The translations under genes and the position numbers were made by a program. Source: Nitrospira sp. (GTDB lineage Bacteria; Nitrospirota; Nitrospiria; Nitrospirales; UBA8639). Taken from it: 64,000 nucleotides of DNA. Positions 17,582 through 26,426 of the stretch are shown one piece after another (position 1 is the stretch's first letter; each line of letters opens with the position of its first letter). The stretch lies in the NCBI GenBank assembly GCA_024760505.1, contig CP058931.1:806001-870000 (forward strand), given 5' to 3'. Below the pieces are notes generated by a model. The model did not search any database. It had not been told where the DNA came from and saw only the letters and a list, made by a program, of their open reading frames with translations.

Positions 17582-18178
17582 TTACCGTTTAGATAAAACA
17601 CCATTTTTGGGACAATATTGACCTAGAATACAAACGCTGCACCTAGGTGAGATCGGCGTGCATATATTTTGACCAAAGGAGACCAACATCCCATTGAGAG
17701 GAATCCACCACCCTCGAGGAAGCTTCCCACGAAGTGCTTGCTCTGTCCCATCTGGGCTGTTGGTAAAGACATACCCCCATCGATTGCAAATTCGATGGAC
17801 ATGTGTATCGACGCATATTCCTGGCATTTTATAGGCTAAAGTAACCACCAGATTAGCCGTTTTACGCCCAACCCCTGGAAATGATAGCAGGGCCTCAATG
17901 GTATCAGGAGCTTTCCCGTGAAAATCCTTGCAAATCTTTTGACTTATGGCCTTAATTTGCCTAGCTTTTACGAGATAAAACGCAACAGGGAAAATGGTAT
18001 TTTCTATTTTTTTCACCTGCATTTTGGCCATTGAAAATGGGTCGGAGGAAGTTGAAAATAACCTCTTGGAAGCCTCGGCGGTCACTTGATCACGAGTGCG
18101 CAAGCTCAAAACACAGGCAATCAGGATTTTAAACCCGGATTCCGCAGTAGGGTTTTGATCAGGTAGCATGGGAGCCAT
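17582..18178 (-). pseudogene. nth: Endonuclease III, 3' part of an IS-interrupted gene
   Basis: Codons from 18133 down encode most of endonuclease III, the base-excision repair glycosylase/AP lyase. FKILIACVLSLRTRD, the helix-hairpin-helix LLSFPGVGRKTANLVV with catalytic Lys, CVDTHVHR with catalytic Asp, and the [4Fe-4S] motif CX6CX2CX5C (CTPISPRCSVCILGQYC) are all present. The 198-residue frame starts at ATG 18178, but its first 15 residues (MAPMLPDQNPTAESG) are encoded by the end of the adjacent IS element. The true first 35-36 codons lie at 19686-19795 beyond the element. The hybrid could be expressed from the IS end, but it lacks the native N-terminal helix. Confidence 0.9.
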
Positions 18179-19685
18179 CTTTCTTCCTCTGTTTTAAGGA
18201 GTTCCGATGGCACACTGCTCCTCGACGGCTTCACCGTTCTACCCTAAGATTCGCTTTGCCTTTACCAACCACCCCATCACCGTGTGGGCCGGAGCGATCT
18301 TGCTCCGGCTCTATTTCGAACTCATCGGCCTGCGGGCGGTTCTCCAACGGACCCTGCTCCCCATGGCCAAACGATCGAATCATCAGATTCCCGTCTCGGA
18401 TGTCCTGTTAGCCTGGTTCTACGGACTCGCCTTGGGAGCCGAACGCTTTGCGCACTTCACCCGCTATCGCCGCGACCCTTTACTCCCTCAACTGCTGGGC
18501 CTCCCCCGGTTTCCTTCCCCTGATACCCTCCGGCGCTTTTTTCTGGCTTTCAGCTATGCCCGGCTGACGACGGTGTCCGAAACCTTGATGCGTCAGAGTC
18601 TGGAACGCATGCCTCGTTTTCTGCTGGGGCACACCCTGGATCTGGACTCGACGGTTTTCTGTCGCTACGGGACTCAAGAAGGCAGTCAGATTGGCTACAA
18701 TCCCCAGAAACGCGGGCGGCCGTCGCATCATCCGCTGATCGCCTTTCTGAGTGAAGCGCGTCGCCTGTTGTGGGCCACGCTCCGTGCAGGTCGGGCCGGT
18801 ACGGCGAATGGCTGTGTGGAGTTGCTCACCCAGGCCCTCACGCTTCTTCCGCCCGGGCATCGCGTGGCCTTGGTGCGGGCCGATGCGGGCTTCTTTCTCA
18901 CGCGCTTTCTGACCTTTCTGGAACACCAGGATCTGCCTTACATCATCATGGCCCGTCTGACCCCCGTCTTGCGCCGTGTGGTGCTCCATCGGCTGCCTGA
19001 AACAGCCTGGCGCCGTGTCAGCAAGGGCGTTGAGGTGGCCGAGTATACGGCGACCTTACCGAGTTGGGCCGGGCACAGTCGCCGGTTTGTCTGTCTCCGT
19101 CAAGCACTGCGGGAACGCCCGCACGCGGCGGGTCGGCGCCTCATCGACTGTCCGGGCTATACGTATCAGCTCATGGTGACGAGTGTGCCTTATGCCGCCG
19201 AAATCGTCTGTCGCATGTATGCGGGCCGGGCCGACAGTGAAAACCGGATCAAAGAACTCAAAGAGGACCTCTCCCTGGATACCTTTTGTCTGCAGTCTTT
19301 TGATGCGACCGATGCCGCGTTTCGCTTGGGTTGTGTCGCCTATAATCTCCTGGCGGGATTTCGTGAGACGGTCTTACCGCGCTGTTGGGTGGAACGGCGC
19401 CTCCGGGCCGTGCGCGATTTCGTCTTCCTCGTCGGAGCCGATCTGATTCCGCAGGGACGGCGGCTTCAGATCCGGTTTGCTGTCCCGCGGGAAGAGCGAG
19501 AAGAGTTTCTAGTCCGCCTCCGTACCCTTTCGGCGGGATTGCCAATTGCGGCGCAATTGGAATGGACATTGACCGACGAAGAGTCGCCGTCTGAGTCCTC
19601 GCAGCCACGACCGTCGGGGGCTCATCCAGCTGGCATCCCAGTCGCTCAACCCCCACCCTAGGAAATTTCTATTGCTGAATCCGGG
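18134..19685 (+). mobile_element. IS1380-type insertion sequence, 1552 bp, with TTAAA target duplication
   Basis: Terminal inverted repeats start CCCGGATTCCGCAGTAG at the left (18134-18150) and CCCGGATTCAGCAATAG at the right (complement of 19669-19685), with 15 of 17 bases identical. TTAAA flanks both ends (18129-18133 and 19686-19690). Removing the element and one TTAAA joins nth exactly in frame across GSDPF|KILIAC. One transposase gene fills the element. The near-identical repeats and intact gene suggest a fairly recent insertion. Confidence 0.92.
18207..19661 (+). CDS. IS1380-family transposase
   Basis: The 484-residue transposase has a DDE core: LDLDSTVFCRYG holds the first Asp, RADAGFF the second, and YAGRADSENRIKELKEDL the Glu. 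IGYNPQKRGRPSHHPL is the typical IS1380-family segment after the first Asp. It is intact from ATG to stop and lies between the element's terminal repeats. Its GC-rich codon use differs from the AT-rich DNA on both sides of nth, which fits a mobile origin. Confidence 0.92.
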   Translation: MAHCSSTASPFYPKIRFAFTNHPITVWAGAILLRLYFELIGLRAVLQRTLLPMAKRSNHQIPVSDVLLAWFYGLALGAERFAHFTRYRRDPLLPQLLGLPRFPSPDTLRRFFLAFSYARLTTVSETLMRQSLERMPRFLLGHTLDLDSTVFCRYGTQEGSQIGYNPQKRGRPSHHPLIAFLSEARRLLWATLRAGRAGTANGCVELLTQALTLLPPGHRVALVRADAGFFLTRFLTFLEHQDLPYIIMARLTPVLRRVVLHRLPETAWRRVSKGVEVAEYTATLPSWAGHSRRFVCLRQALRERPHAAGRRLIDCPGYTYQLMVTSVPYAAEIVCRMYAGRADSENRIKELKEDLSLDTFCLQSFDATDAAFRLGCVAYNLLAGFRETVLPRCWVERRLRAVRDFVFLVGADLIPQGRRLQIRFAVPREEREEFLVRLRTLSAGLPIAAQLEWTLTDEESPSESSQPRPSGAHPAGIPVAQPPP

Positions 19686-19795
19686 TTAAAAGGGTCACTA
19701 CCTTGTTTGGCAAGGTGACTAAGGATTGGGGTAGGAAATGGCCTTATGGCCTTCTTAACCAGGCTGAGGAAGACAAGATTGTCATCCTCATTCAT
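19686..19795 (-). pseudogene. nth: Endonuclease III, detached N-terminal codons
   Basis: On the minus strand, ATG at 19795 opens a frame of 36 codons ending ILSHLAKQGSDPF right at the IS border (19688). Joined to the 3' part at 18133 it reads GSDPFKILIACVLSLRTRD, which is the normal N-terminal run of this Nth subgroup. The stretch also contains a hairpin (about 19696-19721), so it should not be mistaken for a terminator only. No obvious Shine-Dalgarno sequence precedes the ATG. Confidence 0.88.
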
Positions 19796-19863
19796 ATTTT
19801 CATTTAATTAGACTTGGAGAGAAAAATTGAGAAGAAATTGCGACGTTGTGGGCAAATAGAAGG

Positions 19864-20058
19864 CTAAAACATTCTATTCTTTGAAAGCCATTTTTGGCGA
19901 CGACGTGCGGCTTCGCGCTCTTTACCCTTTTTCTTAACGCTGGGTTTTTCATAAAATCTGCGCCGCTTTAATTCACGAAATAAACCCTCTGCCGCTAACT
20001 TTTTCTTAGCGACTTTCAATGCTTTTTCAACGTTGTTATTGATAACTCGTACTTCCAC
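19864..20058 (-). CDS. rpsU: 30S ribosomal protein S21
   Basis: A 64-residue, very basic protein that matches bacterial S21: MEVRVINNNVEKALKVAKK at the start, then LFRELKRRRFYEKPSVKKK and RRRQKW. S21 binds the 30S platform near the anti-Shine-Dalgarno region and helps initiation. It lies alone between nth and pntB, on the same strand as both. Confidence 0.96.
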   Translation of the reverse strand: MEVRVINNNVEKALKVAKKKLAAEGLFRELKRRRFYEKPSVKKKGKEREAARRRQKWLSKNRMF

Positions 20059-20236
20059 GTTTCCCTCAAACTAAAGATTAAATCAACATTTTACAATTTT
20101 ACGCTCTGCTTACGAGCCTAGCACTTTATCATGAGTTGTAAGCCTATGCAAGACGACATTAACTCATTAATTTATAAATTTGTCTTTAAAATCAAAGCAC
20201 TAAAGTTTTTATATATGTTTTTTTAAAATAATCAAA

Positions 20237-21628
20237 CTATGAGTCTTTTAATGCGGCAACAATATCCAATACCATCTTTTTGCCATCTCCAAATAACATC
20301 AATGAGTTATCCAAGGCGAATAATGGATTGGGAATTCCAGCAAAACCAGGGCTTAAACTGCGTTTTATTACCACAACGATTTTTGCCTTATCGACATCAA
20401 TGATGGGCATTCCCGCAATTGGACTACTTGGATCAGTCCTGGCCAATGGGTTCACTACGTCGTTGGCACCAATAACTAGGACAACATCCACCTGATCAAT
20501 GGTTTGGTTGATCTCATCCATATCTTTTAGCGCATCATAGGGAACATCCGCCTCAGCCATAAGGACATTCATATGGCCCGGCATTCTTCCTGCCACAGGA
20601 TGGATACCATATTCTACGGTGGTACCACGGCTCTCCAGAAGAGCGGCCAGGCTGGCGACCGGATGTTGAGCTTGGGATACGGCCATTCCATAGCCAGGCA
20701 CAATTACCACTCGCCGCGCCGCATCAAACAGCAACGCGACTTCCTCAGGAGATGCCGACTTAACTTTTCCCCCATACACTTCATCTGCGGTTTGTCCACC
20801 CTCACCTGAAGGCCCCATCACTCCAAACAAGACATTGGTCAACGAACGGTTCATGGCTTTACACATAATATGGGTCAGAATGATCCCGGACGCACCAACC
20901 AATGAACCAGTGATGATGAGGACATTATTGGAAAGCACAAAACCTGTTGCCGCGGCAGCTAACCCCGAATAGGAGTTTAATAACGCCACCACCACAGGCA
21001 TATCCGCACCACCAATAGGAAGCACCAGCAAAATTCCTAACACAGATGCCACCCCCACCAATAACCAATACAACGAGAAGTTCTCAGGACTTAAAACCAC
21101 CCCAATACTTAACCCAAGCACCAATAGGGCCAAGATAGAATTAATCACTTGTTGACCGGAAAACAAAATCGCATTTTCGGAAATCAGCCCCTTTAGCTTT
21201 CCAAAGGCAACCAGGCTACCCCAAAACGTCACGGCCCCGATTAATCCTGAGGCAGCTGTGGCAATCGTTAATTGAAAAATAGGTGAATCAGTTAACGAAG
21301 ATCCTTCAATCAAGGCGGCTCCAGCCACAAAGATTGAGGCCGCGCCACCAAATCCATTCAAAAGGGCGACCATCTCTGGCATAGAGGTCATCTCTATGCG
21401 CATCGCCAACACCGCGCCAATGGCACCACCCACTACCATTCCCAAAATAATGTACTCATAACTGACAATGTGTCGATCAGTGAGGGTCACGACCACGGCC
21501 AGCAGCATTCCACAGGCACCCAGGATATTTCCGCGAACTGCCGTTCGAGGATGGGTAAGCCCCTTCAGGCCAAAAATGAACAGGACGGACGCAACGAGGT
21601 AAGAAAAATTTATAATAAAATCGTACAT
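20237..21628 (-). CDS. pntB: NAD(P) transhydrogenase subunit beta
   Basis: The 463-residue protein has the N-terminal membrane domain (about nine hydrophobic segments up to residue 270) and a C-terminal NADP(H)-binding domain with VVIVPGYGMAVSQAQHPVA, GIHPVAGRMPGHMNVLMAEA, VLVIGANDVVNP and GIPNPLFALDN. With PntA it couples hydride transfer from NADH to NADP+ to proton entry across the inner membrane, supplying NADPH. It is the last gene of pntAA-pntAB-pntB, 5 bp after pntAB. Confidence 0.96.
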   Translation of the reverse strand: MYDFIINFSYLVASVLFIFGLKGLTHPRTAVRGNILGACGMLLAVVVTLTDRHIVSYEYIILGMVVGGAIGAVLAMRIEMTSMPEMVALLNGFGGAASIFVAGAALIEGSSLTDSPIFQLTIATAASGLIGAVTFWGSLVAFGKLKGLISENAILFSGQQVINSILALLVLGLSIGVVLSPENFSLYWLLVGVASVLGILLVLPIGGADMPVVVALLNSYSGLAAAATGFVLSNNVLIITGSLVGASGIILTHIMCKAMNRSLTNVLFGVMGPSGEGGQTADEVYGGKVKSASPEEVALLFDAARRVVIVPGYGMAVSQAQHPVASLAALLESRGTTVEYGIHPVAGRMPGHMNVLMAEADVPYDALKDMDEINQTIDQVDVVLVIGANDVVNPLARTDPSSPIAGMPIIDVDKAKIVVVIKRSLSPGFAGIPNPLFALDNSLMLFGDGKKMVLDIVAALKDS

Positions 21629-21633
21629 ATGTT

Positions 21634-21912
21634 TTAGGTCTTCTTTTTGAACATGGCCAACATTCGGTTCGTCACCATAAATCCACCAATCACATTAATG
21701 GACGCCAAGACCACAGAAAGAAAACCCAGAACCGTGGTAACCCACAGCTCTGTTCCTGCAGAAACAATGGCCCCCACCAAGGTGATACCTGAAATGGCGT
21801 TAGAACCTGACATCAATGGAGTGTGAAGAGTAGGCGGAATCTTCGTGATGACCTCGAAGCCCACGAAGATCGCGAGGACAAAAACGGTAAAGGACATGAG
21901 AAACATTTCCAT
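21634..21912 (-). CDS. pntAB: NAD(P) transhydrogenase subunit alpha, membrane part
   Basis: About 92 residues with three to four hydrophobic segments (MSFTVFVLAIFVGFEVI, SGITLVGAIVSAG, VTTVLGFLSVVLASINVIGGF), including IPPTLHTPLMSGSNAISG, the usual signature of the membrane part of PntA. In this three-gene form the alpha subunit is split. The longest frame begins at 21990 but would overlap pntAA; ATG at 21912 follows GAGGGAATTGTT and fits the family's start. Confidence 0.93.
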   Translation of the reverse strand: MEMFLMSFTVFVLAIFVGFEVITKIPPTLHTPLMSGSNAISGITLVGAIVSAGTELWVTTVLGFLSVVLASINVIGGFMVTNRMLAMFKKKT

Positions 21913-21937
21913 AACAATTCCCTCGTTCTTACGCCGA

Positions 21938-23095
21938 TTAAGCAGGAAGTCCCAATACTTCTCGAATGCGCGGCTGAACAACTTCCCCATTGCGCGTCAA
22001 CATGGTTTCTTTCGTAATTTCGTCGTTCATATCAATTTGAATTTCACCTTTTTTCACTATATGGAGGAGAAAGGTCGCCACATTTTTGGCATACATTTGA
22101 CTGGCATGAAACGGTACGGTTGAGGACAGGTTTTCAGGACCATGAATAGTCACACCATGCATTACGATTGTATGGCCAGGTTTAGTCAGCTCACAGTTTC
22201 CGCCCCGTTCTGCAGCCAAATCTACAATTACTGACCCTGGAGCCATAGCCCCAACCATATCGGCCGTAATAAGAATCGGTGCTTTTTTCCCAGGCACCGC
22301 CGCCGTGGAAATCACCACATCACTGGTGGCGATTACTTTCCCTAATAACTCTCGCTGTTTCCTGTAAAAAGTTTCATCTTGGGCTTTGGCATACCCCCCT
22401 TTATCTTCCGCAGCACCTGTCTCCAGTGGCAGCTCAACAAACTTGGCGCCTAAACTTAAAATCTGCTCTTTCACCGCAGGGCGAATATCATACGCCTCAA
22501 CCGCAGCTCCTAACCGCTTAGCCACAGAAATGGCTTGCAATCCTGCAACCCCAGCGCCAATGATTAAGACCTTCGCAGGAGTGACCGTTCCGGCCGCTGT
22601 CATGAGCATTGGAAACATTTTTGGCAGCGAACTAGCCGCAATCAGTACTGCTTTGTAGCCAGCCACCGTGCCCATGGAGGAAAGGATGTCCATACTTTGG
22701 GCACGGGTAATGCGAGGCATCAATTCTAAAGCAAAGGCCATGACCTCACGAGAAGCTAGGTCTTGAACCGATTGCGGGGCAGTCAAGGCTTCGGCCATTC
22801 CAACCAGCATCTGCCCTTTTCGAAAGCCTGTTAAGTCTTCTTGACCTTCGGTTAGGTTAGCTCCCAGCAACCGCACTTGAACAACGCAATCAGCCTTTTC
22901 GAACACTTGTGCCCGAGATGAGGCAATGGTTGCGCCTTTTTCGACATAGGCGGAGTCTGGATAACCCGCTTGTTCTCCAGCCTTGGATTCCACCATGACA
23001 TCCATTCCCCCTTTTTTCAGCGAGGGAAGTACAGCTGGAACTAGAGCCACTCGGTGTTCACCAGGATACGTTTCTCGAAGGACGCCAACAATCAT
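21938..23095 (-). CDS. pntAA: NAD(P) transhydrogenase subunit alpha, NAD-binding part
   Basis: A 385-residue soluble subunit related to alanine dehydrogenase: RETYPGEHRVALVPAVLPSL at the N-terminus, KVLIIGAGVAGLQAISVAKR as the NAD-binding Rossmann motif, and VIVDLAAERGGNCELTKPG. It binds NAD(H) and works with PntAB and PntB. Length is normal for the split form. It is the promoter-proximal gene of the operon. Confidence 0.96.
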   Translation of the reverse strand: MIVGVLRETYPGEHRVALVPAVLPSLKKGGMDVMVESKAGEQAGYPDSAYVEKGATIASSRAQVFEKADCVVQVRLLGANLTEGQEDLTGFRKGQMLVGMAEALTAPQSVQDLASREVMAFALELMPRITRAQSMDILSSMGTVAGYKAVLIAASSLPKMFPMLMTAAGTVTPAKVLIIGAGVAGLQAISVAKRLGAAVEAYDIRPAVKEQILSLGAKFVELPLETGAAEDKGGYAKAQDETFYRKQRELLGKVIATSDVVISTAAVPGKKAPILITADMVGAMAPGSVIVDLAAERGGNCELTKPGHTIVMHGVTIHGPENLSSTVPFHASQMYAKNVATFLLHIVKKGEIQIDMNDEITKETMLTRNGEVVQPRIREVLGLPA

Positions 23096-23358
23096 AAGGG
23101 CCTATCTCTTAGATATAAGGGTTGTGGGAACTTTACAATTTCATTAAGTCTGCAGGGATTTTTTAAACCCCTTGGCAAGCCCTGTGTTGATATCATAGGA
23201 ATTCAAAGAGAATCAATGTGTCTTTGGATCTATAAGGAAGTGCGACTAACGGCCCAGCGCGAAAGACGAAACAGAGGCAACACGCCTCATGGCACATCGA
23301 ATGAAAAATTCCAGAATATCATCACTGCATCTGGGACCAAAATGATTCTTTCGCTCAA

Positions 23359-24630
23359 TCAATGGCTCTTCGGTGAATAGAATGCCTGTACGATTTCAGT
23401 CGCTAGAAATAACATAGCCCGGCTCTGGGTATAACATGCATGGCCGAATAAGTGCTGTCGAGGAGACTCCTCCGCCTGAACTCCAAATTCCACCAACAGA
23501 CATTGTCCGTCATTGGCACACCGTGTCCCACGCCGAGTACATTCCAGCCACCGCTCAAAGCCGTCATAGGGTTCAAAAATTTCTCTGAAATCAACATTGG
23601 CTTGCTCAGCCTCCGGATTATTCGGAACCATATCCGTGCCAGCCACAGCCAATTGCTGTACGTAATCCCCACCAGTTTGATAGGGCATTTCCCACGCAAT
23701 TTGAGGTAATTCCATTTTCGCCAACCAACGCTTGCCATCAGTTCGAATCTCACGATGATTCACGAAATGCAGCAGATGACCAATTCCATCGGTATCCCAG
23801 CCATAGCGAACCGGAGTTCCCAACGTGACGACATCGACCGTTGCGCCTTTTAACACCGTTTGATCCATGACAAGACCATACAAGCGTTCGAGCTGCTCTA
23901 CGGACCGATCGGCTGAAGGGCACGCTTGCCAGTATTTGGCTAAAATCTCAAAAACGCGCCCCCTCATTTCCGATTCCCCTCTAGCTAGAATATTCGACAA
24001 TAAAGCCAGGACCTGACCCGCATGTCCATGGCCAACGAGAAGAAGCCGGTCATCTCTTGTAAGATTAAGCCTAGAAACCCAATCCTGAAGATACACCAAG
24101 AGATGCATGGCGGCTTCGACGCGGCCAACATGATGATTAATCGAAGACCAAAGGTATCGACCACAGGGAATAGATTGGCCGCTCCCCTGAGTCAGGGCGA
24201 GTTCAAATTTCCGTACATACGACGAAGAAAAATTTCCTGCTTCATGAGCGAGCAGGTCTACCCTCCCGTGAGTTGGTTCATCGTTCGCTACAGGAGGGTG
24301 AATGGGATCATCTGGAAGACAAATACCGTTTGTAGTAGGGCGAAGGAGAGCCAGCAACGATTCCAAGCCAGAAATTCCTCGGGAATACCCTCGTTTTAAC
24401 CCTCCAACCTCATCCAGTCTAGCCGCACCAAAGAGATCCATAAATGGCAGCCCATTGAGGAAGAGTATCCCCTTCACTCGGGATTGGGCCATCTGTTCGC
24501 CAACCCTACTCATTCCCTGGCTCCACGAAGGCGAATCTACCGTTCCAGGTTGAAAGGTTCGATAGCCTACCCGGACACCAGGGTCCGACTTCAAATAATT
24601 AGCATGTTGGAAATTATTTTCCTGGGGCAT
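23359..24630 (-). CDS. Alpha/beta-hydrolase-like protein with altered nucleophile elbow
   Basis: The 423-residue protein is lipase-like: LLLVGHGHAGQVLALLSNIL looks like the strand-elbow-helix of an alpha/beta hydrolase, and VDVVTLGTPVRYGW resembles the following strand of triacylglycerol lipases. The usual GxSxG Ser is replaced (GHGHAG), so it may not be catalytic in the standard way. There is no signal peptide. The C-terminal third is cysteine-containing and unlike known families. It stands alone, divergent from the phosphatase-like gene at 24895. I cannot name a function. Confidence 0.6.
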   Translation of the reverse strand: MPQENNFQHANYLKSDPGVRVGYRTFQPGTVDSPSWSQGMSRVGEQMAQSRVKGILFLNGLPFMDLFGAARLDEVGGLKRGYSRGISGLESLLALLRPTTNGICLPDDPIHPPVANDEPTHGRVDLLAHEAGNFSSSYVRKFELALTQGSGQSIPCGRYLWSSINHHVGRVEAAMHLLVYLQDWVSRLNLTRDDRLLLVGHGHAGQVLALLSNILARGESEMRGRVFEILAKYWQACPSADRSVEQLERLYGLVMDQTVLKGATVDVVTLGTPVRYGWDTDGIGHLLHFVNHREIRTDGKRWLAKMELPQIAWEMPYQTGGDYVQQLAVAGTDMVPNNPEAEQANVDFREIFEPYDGFERWLECTRRGTRCANDGQCLLVEFGVQAEESPRQHLFGHACYTQSRAMLFLATEIVQAFYSPKSH

Positions 24631-24894
24631 TGGAAGTCATCTATGTGTGAGGTCACATTCATAATGGATACCATCCATCCAGGGCAAGAGAAGCTTGAAA
24701 ATTTTTGGTCCGCTAATTTCAGTGGGCAGAAAATCCTGGCCTTCTCAGTTGGTTGACCGCCTGAAAATCTGCATGATAAGTTCAGTTTCGAACACTGGCC
24801 TTACAATTGAAGGAGAATTCTCCTTAATGATATATAATAAAAGTTCCTTCCCAATTTCATCCTTATTTTCTTGTCGTGGAGCAGGGCAGAAATT

Positions 24895-25950
24895 ATGAGT
24901 ACTTCCCAACTACGTCCTCAACAAATTCGTCGTGGTAAATTCATTCGGTGTGTTTTCCTAGCATGGAGTATGGCCTGGCTTCCGCTAATCGGAGGAACAG
25001 CCTCGATTGCTTCCGCCGCACAAGCCGAACACATTATTCTGGTCGTGCTGGAGGGAATCAAATCATCATCCATCCAAAACGGCGCGACTCCGAACCTGGC
25101 TCAGTTAGCCAAGGATGGAGCTGTGACCTGGTCTGCTCAATCCATTACCCCTCCTCTCACCGTTCCGGCGATGGCCTCCCTGCTCACCGGCCTTCAAGTC
25201 GAGAAGCATCGGGTGACCGCCGCATGGGAAACATACGATTTTGCACGTTCATTTCTGCGCTCACCCACGGTCTTTGACTACATGGATCTGGCTGGAGGAA
25301 AAGATACGGGCGTCTTTCTTATGGATGAACGACTCTATCAATTAGTTCGACCGGAAATTTACGTCGACTCCCAAGTCTGTGGCTACACCAAACCCCAATG
25401 CACGCCCGAAAGAGCGTCGGAATATATCAAAGACTTTTTAAAAAAAGTTACCAGTGAGAAAGGCTATGGCTTCCGGCTTTTTGGAGTACCAAACCTCTTA
25501 TTGGTACATCTGCCTACGGCGGTGAAGGTCGGGCAGAAATACGGGTGGGATTCCGAAAAATATTCCGCTGCCTTACTGTCCATTGATACCACCGTGGAAC
25601 AAATCATCCAAACGTACAAAGAACTCGGCGTTTTTGACAAAACCATGGTGATTATTACTGGCCTGAATAGCGGGCCTCTTGCACCCCCGAAAGGGGGAGG
25701 CAAAACAGTCTCGACCAGCCTTACGACTCCAGAGCTAGATGCCACCATTCCCTGGATTGCCTGGGGCGCGAATATAAAAAGGAACCATCCCATCACCCAA
25801 TCGGTCTCTCTATTAGATACCGGAGCGACTATTATGTATGCCTTGGGGCTTGAAACGCATACTGAATGGGACAGCCACGTGATTGGTGATATTTTCCAAG
25901 CTGTTCCAGAAAGACGGACCACCGACAATGAACCACAAACAAAACAATAA
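24895..25950 (+). CDS. Secreted alkaline phosphatase/phosphodiesterase-superfamily protein
   Basis: A 351-residue exported protein. The N-terminal hydrophobic segment (FLAWSMAWLPLIGGTASIA) ends in a signal-peptidase-like SAAQA. The body shows GATPNLAQLAKDGAVTW, TVPAMASLLTGLQVEKHRV and MVIITGLNSGP, as in type I phosphodiesterases and sulfatases of the alkaline phosphatase superfamily. The nucleophile Thr/Ser position is plausibly in PPLTVPAMAS. The ATG at 24895 is preferred over the TTG frame start at 24871. It heads a run with a small secreted protein and a HEAT-repeat protein. Substrate unknown. Confidence 0.75.
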   Translation: MSTSQLRPQQIRRGKFIRCVFLAWSMAWLPLIGGTASIASAAQAEHIILVVLEGIKSSSIQNGATPNLAQLAKDGAVTWSAQSITPPLTVPAMASLLTGLQVEKHRVTAAWETYDFARSFLRSPTVFDYMDLAGGKDTGVFLMDERLYQLVRPEIYVDSQVCGYTKPQCTPERASEYIKDFLKKVTSEKGYGFRLFGVPNLLLVHLPTAVKVGQKYGWDSEKYSAALLSIDTTVEQIIQTYKELGVFDKTMVIITGLNSGPLAPPKGGGKTVSTSLTTPELDATIPWIAWGANIKRNHPITQSVSLLDTGATIMYALGLETHTEWDSHVIGDIFQAVPERRTTDNEPQTKQ

Positions 25951-25954
25951 GACC

Positions 25955-26401
25955 ATGATTCGAACACACTTGCCTCGTCAAATCCGACGAGGGATTTTCT
26001 GCCTGTTTCTGATGGGCATCTCTCCTCTGCTTGTTCACCACGGGCACGCAGCAGATCCTATCAATCCTCTGCTGCGAGAGTTTCCAATTACCGTGAATCC
26101 GAATGCACTCACGCCCCCAACCTGGTGGCACGTACCGGGCATCACTCCGTTGATTTGGACAAAAGATCCCATCAATATGGACGCATACAAAACCTCGGAA
26201 TCCAGGACCTTAAACCTCAAGCCTGGAGATTATCGGTTTGGGACCTTTACGTTTGATTTTTTATTCAAGGTGACCTTATCCGGAACCTTGGAATTCTCGC
26301 CAACACTTGATCAATGTGTAGATGGACGAGGAACACAGGTCCTGACAATTCGTTGTAGCCATACGCAACCCTATCCACAAGAACCCGACTACCCGAAATA
26401 A
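25955..26401 (+). CDS. Small secreted protein of unknown function
   Basis: About 148 residues with a signal peptide (RRGIFCLFLMGISPLLVHHGHAA). The mature part is beta-rich, with LKPGDYRFGTFTFDFLFKVTL and two Cys (CVDGRGTQVLTIRC) that could form a disulfide. ATG at 25955 gives the cleanest signal peptide; ATG at 25928 would overlap the upstream gene. It starts 4 bp after the phosphatase-like gene, so they are co-transcribed, and a HEAT-repeat gene follows 25 bp later. No family recognised. Confidence 0.65.
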   Translation: MIRTHLPRQIRRGIFCLFLMGISPLLVHHGHAADPINPLLREFPITVNPNALTPPTWWHVPGITPLIWTKDPINMDAYKTSESRTLNLKPGDYRFGTFTFDFLFKVTLSGTLEFSPTLDQCVDGRGTQVLTIRCSHTQPYPQEPDYPK

Positions 26402-26426
26402 GTCGGAAGGGATAAGAAGGAAGATC

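Noticed and set aside
18193..18198. TTAA just upstream of the transposase ATG considered as the left IS border
   Set aside because: No inverted repeat starts there; the matching end CCCGGATTC and the duplicated TTAAA are at 18129-18142.
19696..19721. Hairpin after the IS1380 element taken as a terminator
   Set aside because: It lies within the detached nth codons, which are better explained as coding sequence.
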